Shown: piece by piece, positions 55,320 to 64,000 of the stretch
How the letters are laid out: each line of letters opens with the position of its first letter
How positions within the stretch are numbered: position 1 is the stretch's first letter
DNA from: Tetracentron sinense
Taxonomy: Eukaryota; Streptophyta; Magnoliopsida; Trochodendrales; Trochodendraceae
Length of the DNA stretch: 64,000 bases
Direction: 5' to 3'
NCBI GenBank assembly: GCA_015143295.1
Contig: CM026571.1
Coordinates: forward strand, 11,255,737-11,319,736
Made by a program: the position numbers and the translations under genes
Notes under the pieces: generated by a model
What the model was told of the DNA's origin: nothing
The model's database searches: none
Seen by the model: the letters and a program-made list of their open reading frames with translations, nothing else

Positions 55320-55559
55320 TCTTACTCCAAATGGAAATAGTTAACGGACTAATAGGTATCTTTAGGTTAGGAAATGGAATCCTGGGTCCGCCTATCACTA
55401 CTCTTTTTGAAATTACTCTGAATCTTATACCAAGTCAAACACTGGAATAGAGAATTGATCTACATTAGTGATGCCAAACGGCCCTAATAGTTCTGTGAAC
55501 CACGAATCTTTAATTTATTGAGAAGCATGCTAGACACAAACTTTGGAGTCCGGGATCTT

Positions 55560-56005
55560 CAAATTGCTATTGGTAGAACTTTTAATCTTTAAGATTAATA
55601 TTTTTAATATATTTTTCTTTTAAAAAAACAAAGGTTAAATGGATGAATCCTAAAGATTAATGAATCTTAGCCATAGTTAATAGGTTTACCGGAATACGTG
55701 TTGCCCTGTGGGTGAGATTGAATTAGGGGAGAGTTCAATCATAATTGAATATGATGTAAATCTATCCAATTGAGATTGAATTTAAAGAGTTCAATGGCAC
55801 TCACAAAGCTCATTTTAACCTTGGTTAAGAAATTTTAATTCTTCAGGTTAATTTTTTTTTTTAAAAAAAAATTCTCAAGAATCAAGGTTAAATTATTGAA
55901 TCTTAAGTATTAGCGAATCTTAACCACAGGCAAAAGGACTAAAGGGACACGTGTTAACATGTGGTGCGATTGAACTCTAGGAGGGTTCAATCGCAATTGA
56001 ATATG
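55560..56005. mobile_element. Two overlapping arms of the GATTGAACT foldback family
   Basis: TCCAATTGAGATTG...GAGTTCAATGGCACTCAC (from about 55767) pairs with GTGCGATTGAACTC...TTCAATCGCAATTG (to about 56000). A further right arm (GTGGGTGAGATTGAA...GAGTTCAATCATAATTG) at 55705-55750 belongs to a truncated member. The element abuts the presumed leader of the maspardin-like gene, about 210 bp before its ATG. Confidence 0.65.
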
Positions 56006-56301
56006 ATCCCAACTGTGAAGATTTCGAGCGTTTCGTCTCCGAGACTGTTAAAGAGAGAGAGAGGCGAGGGCCACGTGGGTCTCATCTGCTCGTCAATCAG
56101 AATAAAAATAAAAGAAAGAAGTGCCAAGAACAAAGAGGTCATTACGAAAAAAACGGAGAGATCAGAGTCGATTAAATTTGATTTGTGATGGGCGAATTCG
56201 GGCATCAGCAGCAATGAAAGGCGTCTTTTCGGCGCCTGGAGATTACATCCACTTCAAATCACAGGTCCCCCTTCACAAGATCTCTGTACGTCTCTCTCTC
56301 G

Positions 56302-56377
56302 ATCTCGATCTCGATTTTGATTTTGATTTTGATTTTGATTTTGATTTTGATTTTGATTTTGATTTTGATTTTGATTT
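56302..56377 (+). repeat. GATTTT hexanucleotide microsatellite in intron 1
   Basis: About eleven GATTTT units follow a short GATCTC run. The frame through it (poly-Asp-Phe) is an artefact; exon 1 ends upstream at GTACGT. Confidence 0.92.
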
Positions 56378-57194
56378 TTGAATTCTGGGTTTCACTAGTT
56401 AGCTTCATCTTGTAACTGGGTATCTCTTTATATTCAGTAACCTAGTAAGCTCTCTTTGTAAACAATGTTGGATAGTTGATTTGATATCTTTCTGATCATT
56501 TGATGTATTGGGTTTCAATTTTTAGCCTAAATTCTGGAAATTTTGATATGGGTATGTTCCAGAATGCACGCTTCTAGGCCACATTCTTGCATTTCGAGCT
56601 GATTTTGATCATATATTGAATTGGGATTCATTTTATTTACTATCAAATTTACAAATTTTGAGATGGGTATGTTTTAAAAGTTGCATTTTAGACCATACCT
56701 GACTCTCAGTGTGATTTTAATTTTCCTAGAGTTTGAATCCTTAAATCGGATTTTTAGGATACCGACCAATTCAGTTGCTGGGATCATGGAGTACAGTTCT
56801 GAGTCTTACAGATTGTTTGTATCATTGATGTGGTTGGTCATGTTTTCTTGCTGCAAGTGGAAATTGTCATGATTTGGATTTGTTGAGGGAGTAGTTTGGA
56901 TCTTCTAAGAATAGTCGCTAAATAAGAAGAGGCCTTTTTGCTAGTTACTATTCCAATGCCTAATAATGTCTCTCAATCACAAGCTTATTATTTCTTGCAG
57001 ATTGGCACAAAGCATTGGCGATATATGATTTTGGTCCAAAGGTGGTACCTCCGCTTATTTGTCTCCCTGGGAACGGCAGAGGAACTGCTGATGTCTACTA
57101 TAAACAGATCATGGCATTGTCCATGAAGGTAAGAAGTTTGATATCATGGTGTATTTAATTGATTGCCACATATAAAGTGTGTGTATGTTTCCCT

Positions 57195-57275
57195 TTGGTG
57201 CTTAAGCTGGACTCAAACACGCGACCTGATGGTTGCAATGGGGAGATACCACATCCGTTAAGTTAATTCCCTATT
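57195..57275 (-). mobile_element. SINE relic in intron 2
   Basis: The minus strand reads GATGTGGTATCTCCCCATTG and GGTCGCGTGTTTGAGTCC, matching the A-box and B-box regions of family B. No tail or duplication is seen. Confidence 0.4.
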
Positions 57276-57795
57276 AGCTTTTTCGTTTTTGAATGAATAA
57301 GGCCTAGATGGAATTCATAGTACGGCTGTTTATATATTATGGTCCACAATAATTGTGGAGACTCATAGGGTTTAGGTTTCTGGTGCTCAATTGTTTCTCC
57401 ACCAAGGACCCATTAATAGTTTGGGAGCAGTATCATGTCTTACTGCATAGACTAACGGACTTGCATATAGGCAAAGTATTGAATAACTGATGGTGTTAAA
57501 GGTTAAATTGAAAGTGTCTCAACTTAAATTCCTTCTTTCTGAATCAGCCTCTTGATGCTTTATCGACTTCATGAGTCTTCACATTGGCAATTCATTTTAC
57601 CTTCTTATGAGGTTATTCAATTCTTCTTCTTAAGAGATTCAGTAAATGTCACAAGACTCAGTAATGTCACGATGTCATGAGGAAGCTCATTGCATCCAAC
57701 ATCAATGAATACGATTGTCATGTGGAAGTTCATTGCATCCACATCAATGAATACATTCAGAGAACCAATAAGTTAGATTATTGAGCAAAAACTTA

Positions 57796-58606
57796 GGGTC
57801 TGTTTGGTTTGCAAGAATAGTAATTTGAGAAAAGAAATGATAGAAAGGAAAAGAAAAAGAAAATGATTTTTTCTTGTTCCATGTTTGGATGGCAATAAAA
57901 CTTACCATGAAAAAAAATCAATTTCCTAAATTGCCCAGGGTGCATGTTTATATGCATTTTAAAAATTAGAGGGAGACATGAAACACACACACAGAGGTAG
58001 AGATCAGAGGGAGCGAATGAGAGGGAGATAGGATCATAGGAGAGAGGGGGAGACAATAAAGGGACATACAAAGAGAGAGGGACAGAGGAGGGAATGTGAG
58101 GGAGATCAAAGAGAGAAAGAGAGGAGAACATAAGGTGACAAAGGAGATCAGAGAGAGAGAGGGGGAGAGAACAAAAGACAGACGGAGATTAGAGATGGGA
58201 TGTGAGCACGAGGGAGATCAGGAAGAAGAGAGGAAAAACACAGAGGGAGCGAGAGACACCTTTCAGAGTTGAAGATGGTTTGTGGTGAGAGAGTTACTCT
58301 TTGGCTTGGGAACTGAAAATCTTGCTTGACGGTTCGTTCCACTGACAAGAGTGTCTCAGAGAAAAAATGAGAACGAGAGAATATACTGTAAATTAACAGT
58401 AGGGTTATGTTTTATACAATCCATCCCACCGGCACATCTTCCGTTTCTTTTCTCACAAATAACCACCTTTTTTGCGAGAAAATGAGCACTGTGTAGAAAC
58501 CAAGTTCTCAGAATCTGCCCTTTTCTCATTAAATGAACGTTGAGAAAAAAGAAAATTTCTTACAAATTCTTTTTTGGGTCCCCTTTTCTCGTTAGCCTAA
58601 CGAGCC
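57796..58606. mobile_element. PIF/Harbinger-type TIR element in intron 2
   Basis: The start GGGTCTGTTTGGTTTGC and end GTTAGCCTAACGAGCC are imperfect inverted repeats. TTA flanks both sides (57793-57795, 58607-58609). The interior is strongly purine-rich on the plus strand (GAGAGAGGGAGA words, 57970-58250). No transposase is seen. Confidence 0.65.
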
Positions 58607-58609
58607 TTA

Positions 58610-61600
58610 GTGCAAAGGAGATATTTCATAACTATTTGGATAATTCCTTGTGGAAAAGAGATACAACCTGAAGTTGGACTTAAGATATCAAATAAATTAG
58701 CTACCATGCCAGGCCTTTAATTATTAGCATCAAAATCTAAACTTAGAGAGTCAACTTATAGATTTTATTTATCGGAGTTTTTATGTTTGAAGAAAGTCTA
58801 ATATGACAGCTAATTTCCTACCCTACCCTTTATCTTTTTTTGTTAAAAAAATCAGATCATGCTGATTTCTATAGCACATTAATGTCTATTTTGTCCAGTG
58901 ATGTTCGGGGTGTAAGTGCCAAAGACTGTAAACCTTATATTTTAGTTAAATTATCCCATGGAAGCACTCACTTAAGCCAAGATTACCTACATAAGAAAAG
59001 AAAGAATGAATTAATTAATAGGAAAAGTTATGGTACGTTTATGAAATTGCCTAAGCAGCGTTAGAAGCTAATCATACAAATCTATGATAAACCATGTGAA
59101 ATTGTTGAGGACTATGTTGGTCTTTGGGTACGCATGTTACAAACTACTTAGGTAGTGTTTGGCAATTCTTATCTCAGCTAATAAGAGCTACTTTATCAAA
59201 TATACAAATAAGAGCCTTTTCATTTTAGGCCTTCTCAATTTTTCCATAGAGATGATGATTATTGACTTTGGAAGGGTCCGCCAATCAAGTATGTAGATGA
59301 GGTCATTCCCATTCTTGCACTTGCATACTAAGATGGGCATTTGGAGTCACCATCATAAAATTAGTGTCGTTGGTCATCAAAAATCAGGCTATTAAAGTAA
59401 TGACCTAAATTTATGGGACCCATAAGATACAGATTAGAGGTTCACTATGGACTGGATGAGGTGTTAGGCACCCCAATCCATTCGTCTATGAAAGCTGGTT
59501 ATCTAGACTTCTCTCATTCCTTTTTTATATTATATAAATTCTACCATTCTATGAAATCAGCGTTGGAACGAATCATCTTATAAAGATGGAATCTAAGGGA
59601 TATTAAGTGACTAGACTCACTCAAAAGCGAATATGAAAGTTCCTCTATTATGGTCTCTTTCGAAACTTAGAGATATGTCAAGCATGACATATCGTATAAG
59701 AAAAACTTTCTTATTCACGATGAGAAAATAATGTCGGAATCATGATTTTTTTAAATTAAAACTAGATAAAAAATCGACACAAGCTATACTATCCCCGAAA
59801 CAAAATTAAATCTGGCGGGATTTATAATGGAAAACCCCTATAGGCCCGGCTTCTCACTCCTAGGCCAAAAATTTTTACTCATGAGTTAAAGGGTGATGAC
59901 GAGGGATCTCTAACCTTAAACGAACCAAAGAACAATATATAGGGACTCACAATAACTAAAAATAGTGTGTTCAAAACTTAAAATTCAAGAGGAAGTCATA
60001 TTGATCCTTACCTCCATTTTTCCATTTATTTTCATAAAGGAGGCCCCATCCTCGAAGCTATCATTGGAGATTCCAACTCTACTTCAATGGAGAATAGTAA
60101 GAATAAGAAGAGAGGGGAAAACATGATCAACAACCATTAAGATAGTAAACGGGGTTCTAATTCTAAAGGAAAACCTTCACAAAGTTTTCCTTGTCTTGTC
60201 CAGGAATTCCTCACATTATTCGGCAAACTGCGTCAGGAGGGGGATCCCAAACTAACTCGGAAGAAAAAGAAGGAATTTTCCAACCCAAACAAAGAAGACT
60301 GTTTAATAAAGCAAAAAAGAAAGAAAGAGGGCATATTAGCTCCTCAGCTTCTCCACAAGCTTCCCTCGAATACTTCTCCAAGCTCCTAAAAGTGGTCTCT
60401 AAGGCGAGGACCCAAAACTCAAAGCTTAGGTGCTCTTGGATCTCCAAAAACTCCTTAAGGCTACTCTGACTCGTTGGGGTAATAGTCTTCAAGGTCCTCC
60501 AAAAAAGATCAAGTCCATTTGAAGTTCTGCTGAAGTATCTGAAAAATTCACTCAAGGTGCCTTAGTATTTTTTTCAATTTTCAATCTGGTGTTGGAGGAA
60601 TGGGGTAAAGGAGAGGGGGTTATATAGGATAGATAATGGGGTAAATGACTCTCTGATCAATGTGGAACTAAACTTTTGAGAATTGAAATGAGGTGGATGA
60701 ATGTTATGCTTTAGAAGAATATTTTCATCCAAAATTTCAATAGGGCTGCGTTGTTCTTGAACGACCAGCTGGCCCCTTTTTTCATTTAAACTGACGCTAA
60801 GTTGTATTAGATAAATCTGAGGATTTGATTTCAGATTAATAAATGATTGGTACTGTTCGGAAAACACAATGGGCCGTTCACTGAAGGGCAAGAACAAGTC
60901 TGATTTAATATAAAGAGTCAGGCCACCATTCGAAACGGCAGCCCTAGTCCCAGTATTGGTTGGCCCACCTCTTTCAGGGTTGGGGGTTAGTTCCTAAAGG
61001 GTTTCCTAAAAGGCTTTAAGAGTTTCGGGTCCTTCCTTGATATTAATTTGAGGAGGTGGGAAATTGACCCATTGTTCGGGCATGAGGTGCTTGGCCGTGC
61101 AAAACCGGGTGTCTATAAACAGAACAAGAGCTCATTGGTAATTAACTAAAAATAAGCTCTTTTAGTTATTTCTTAATAGCATGTTTGGTAAAAAACATAC
61201 AAATTAATGCATATTCTGAAAAATGGTGTAGTTACTGACTTATTCCCCTGTGGTTTTGTCTTATGTCCAAAAGGAGAGGGATTTTCCTACAATCCAATCG
61301 CCCTGGAATTTCAAGGCATTTACAATGTCCTAAGCTGCTACGCGTAGATCTCCTATTGAACTCTGTGATCACCTCACCGAATCCCCATCTGGGTTTTCTG
61401 ACACTAACTAGTTCTAAGAGCTTTTAACAAACGATCTTATTTCTAGATAAGAGCTGTTTTTTTCCAAAGAATAATCCAATAAAATCTTATTTTCATATTA
61501 AAATGCCCCCTTAAATTATGGAGTATTCAAACTATTAAGCTCTGTTACAATAAGTTATGTACACCTGCGTTCAAAACTAAATTTGTAATAAAAACCAAGC

Positions 61601-63086
61601 TGTGTCTCTCTGGACATCACTATGTTGTATTTTTTCCTAGGTAAGTGACCATTAATTCGTTCATCATTGAAAATTGTTCATCTCACAATTAGGCAAATTG
61701 TGACCCATTAAATGGGCAATGGAAGTTGGATAAGTTCAAATAGATTAGGGTGGGTTATACAAGATTTAGTAAGGTGATTGATTATTTGTAGACGGGAACT
61801 GGTGAGGGGGACAAGTTTTTTAACTTTGATGAAGCAACCCTGCAACAGGAGAACCTTAAAATTCAGTAGGGACCAAAACATGCGATATTATTTTCATTAT
61901 ATCCAATAAAAACCACAATTTGGCTTTGCAAGAACGTCTATTCGGACGTTTCTCACTTACGCATCAGGAGGTTCGTTGTTGTACTTGCAGTCATATTAAC
62001 TACGAACTTAGGCATGGTTTGAATCCTTTGTCAAAATTTATGAGTATGAGAGCGTGGCCTAATCTTAATCCAACCATTTAATTGCATAAATGCAAGTTTA
62101 CAAAAAAAGGACTTCAAGACCCGCACTGCAGGGTGGAGACTGAAATACAGACATATGGGAAGCCTTGGCTTAATTGTTATAAACATTATATGTAGGTGAA
62201 CCAAGGCCAAGATGAGCAGATATGGTTAGATACCTCTGTCCAAGAGGATGTTTATTGCCCTGGTGCCATAAATTGTGTTTGGGAGATAGTAGGCATTATT
62301 TATTCAAACAAGGATGAGCTTCAAGATACTTTCATCCAGCAGTTGCAACCCCCTACTCTGCGCACGGGTTTGGGGAAGGTGACATTTAATTGGGGTTAGG
62401 AGATAGATTCCATCTTTGTCCTTCGGGTGTAGGATGATTTTCTCATTGCACAAATGGAAACTATTGATAAGCCAGTGAGTTGGTGAACTATGGAGTATGG
62501 AGTGACTTTACCCCGGTAAAAAGCTCAAATTATATGATTGCATGAATATTGTATACACAGAGGCAGTCTACAGACAAGATAGCTACTCCATCTTTGTGAT
62601 TCTTGTCTTATCGCCTCATGAGATGGACTTCATTCTTGGTGGCTTCAGTGTGTGCAATTATCATGCATTGATTGGGCCCCAGGCAATACTAAGACAAATT
62701 GGTGTCTTTTAGCAATAACCATTGTTGCTTGGGGTATGTTCCTCATATGGGTGTCCACTTACACGTGGTCTTTAGTATGTAGAATGTTTTTATGTATAGA
62801 TTTGGAAGCAACTGAGGGTGTAAAGATATCTGCATACATATCATGGGAAAATGGAATTTAGAATTTTTATCCAGGCAGCACTTGCCAGTGATACTTGTGG
62901 CTGGGCACAATTAGGAAAATTCTTTGTTATAGAAATTCTTATAAAGCATGGAGATATTTAACAAGACTGTAAATGGTTATTAGGGGCACTGTTTGTCATC
63001 GCTAGTAATTATTTGGGGAAAGTTACTGGTTGTACCTTTTTAGATATTTGTGCATGGAAAAGGAAAGTGATAGGGGTTTCAGGGTT
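58610..63086. other. Rest of the long intron 2, non-coding, element-derived
   Basis: No exon or transposon gene is recognised. From about 59250 to 61125 a more GC-balanced block ends CCGGGTGTCTATAAACA. On the minus strand it starts TGTTTATAGACACCCGG, which could be an LTR start, but the far boundary and a target duplication are not established. Frames at 60191-60897 lack family signals. AATAAGAGC / ATAAGCTC words flank this block on either side. Confidence 0.35.
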
Positions 63087-63190
63087 ACCGATTGATTCTG
63101 GTGATATACCACGTGTATGGAATTCTTCATTGAGTGGGATTCAAGCATTTAAAAGTTTTTTGGATGCTTATTGATGTTACATCATTAAGA

Positions 63191-64000
63191 ATTCCTTGGC
63201 CTTTTTCTACATCTTTACTACGTTTCATTCCTCATTTAAATTTAGTTTCATCTACACCATTTTGTCTTTTTTTTATATACGTTGTGTGCTTTCTTGGTTT
63301 GTCCCACAAAAATGTTTGCTTATCCCAAATCATGGCATTTTTGGGTGATGGTTGGGTTCATCTATCCACTTTGGGAAACTTCATTCCCATGGTCATGTGG
63401 GTCAACAACGTGTATAGTTTTAAGTCTTAACAGGGTTGTCACATATTACCAAACGCGCAGGCTGTGAAGACTCTCTCGCTCCCTCTCTTCATACTAAAGG
63501 AGCAGTAATCGTTGAAACACCAACGAGTAAGGTAGCATCAATCAAAAGTATGGTATTCAAGTATTGACGGGAAATCTATGGTAAAAAACAAGCTCTAGAC
63601 TGAAAGATCTTTTTGTGAGATTACTAATTGAAATATGTTCCTAGGGACATTTTGAACCAAGCATTAGGTGATAGACTAAAAAGGATTCACTCGATCCTTT
63701 ACATAGGGGCAGAAGGTCCACTAGTGAGTCTAAAACTTTTGAATCGATAACACGAACCAAGCGTGGATCACTCATGTCCTTCTTTAGATCAATAATTCTT
63801 GTGTCAATGATTTAAAAAGTTGATGGAGTGATGAGAAGGACTTGGAAAGGATAACCTAGCTATACTTGCTGGGAGGTATAAAGAAGAGTTTTTATGGGAT
63901 TTTTTCCTTCTTTTTTTGCGGTTGGTAAGATAACTATATTGTAAATTCACTAATCGTTCCCTGATGATTGACACCCTATGCACAACAGAGAACAAAAAGA
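63191..64000. other. Right-edge DNA without an identified gene
   Basis: A short RIPWPF-STSLLRF-like stretch after 63190 could be a decayed continuation of the maspardin-like gene but is too weak to annotate. Beyond 63430 nothing is recognised. Confidence 0.35.

Larger units (their letters stand above)
56214..63190 (+). pseudogene. Maspardin-like alpha/beta-hydrolase gene (SPG21/ACP33 homologue), exons 1-3, frameshifted
   Basis: Exon 1 (56214-56285) encodes 24 residues, MKGVFSAPGDYIHFKSQVPL then HKIS, ending at GTACGT. Exon 2 (57001-57128) follows TTCTTGCAG, begins IGTKHWRY, and after a one-base loss continues in another frame as DFGPKVVPPLICLPG then GTADVYYKQIMALSMK, ending at GTAAGA. Exon 3 (about 63087-63180) follows GGGTTTCAG and reads GYRLI, DIPRVWN, IQAFKSFLDA across several single-base indels. 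The pieces line up in order with plant maspardin-type proteins, a conserved family linked in animals to endosomal trafficking; the role in plants is not established. Exon 2 is 128 bp, two more than the 42 codons expected. Later exons were not found. It is either a decaying gene or a region with indel errors in the sequence. The upstream leader (56006-56213) has a GAGAGAGAGA run. Confidence 0.72.

Noticed and set aside
56121..56381. Frame ending in poly-Asp-Phe
   Set aside because: It runs through the GATTTT microsatellite and past the exon 1 donor. The true coding start is the ATG at 56214 in the maspardin frame.
60191..60897. Frames of 92-114 residues on both strands
   Set aside because: Overlapping antisense frames with no family features, in what looks like repeat DNA.
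1..64000. tRNA, rRNA or snoRNA genes
   Set aside because: Only SINE-derived A/B boxes were seen. No intact cloverleaf was recognised by eye.

Overview
The window is nuclear DNA of a flowering plant, probably a eudicot; the species cannot be told. The evidence is a calmodulin-like gene of the plant CML13/14 type, spliced genes with GT-AG introns, a maspardin-like gene, and a dense population of plant transposons (long-LTR Ty3/gypsy chromovirus, Ty1/copia, hAT, PIF/Harbinger-type and Mutator-type miniature elements, Helitrons, LINEs, tRNA-derived SINEs, CACTA-like ends). Nothing bacterial or organellar was seen. Only one complete, undamaged host gene is visible (CML13/14-like, 32660-33103). A second host gene (maspardin-like, 56214 onwards) is recognisable but carries small indels.

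Layout. 1-9315: a minus-strand Ty3/gypsy element of Tekay/Del type with very long LTRs; its 3' LTR runs off the left edge. The LTRs hold two minisatellites that differ greatly in copy number between the two LTRs. Gag and pol are broken, and a 144-bp GT-AG segment separates gag from protease. 9316-20150: a mosaic of SINEs, TIR elements, a LINE RNase H remnant and a tandem duplication carrying a dated MITE insertion. 20170-28580: a Helitron-rich block, including a 3.9-kb candidate Helitron with a pentatricopeptide-repeat gene fragment, a CACTA-like subterminal repeat block, a TTAG-rich low-complexity tract and a 330-bp tandem duplication. 28580-32390: SINE and MITEs up to the CML gene.

33499-47325: a nested set. 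A Ty1/copia element (249-bp LTRs, GGATA target duplication) is split by an 8.6-kb block that looks like a solo gypsy LTR with a large minisatellite. That minisatellite is itself split by a 4.5-kb hAT transposon with exact 8-bp target duplications and a nearly intact transposase gene. The copia gag holds a further small hAT element.

47330-56200: hAT-like termini, a decayed L1-type LINE (49270-52935) with an internal duplication, SINEs and MITEs. 56214-64000: exons 1-3 of the maspardin-like gene with element-filled introns.

The two host genes do not form a functional unit. The biology here is the layering of mobile DNA, which several empty sites and target duplications allow to be ordered. No wholly new system could be proven. 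The best candidates are the LTR-borne ACGT-core arrays, the intron-like gag/pro junction, and the copia / solo LTR / hAT nest.
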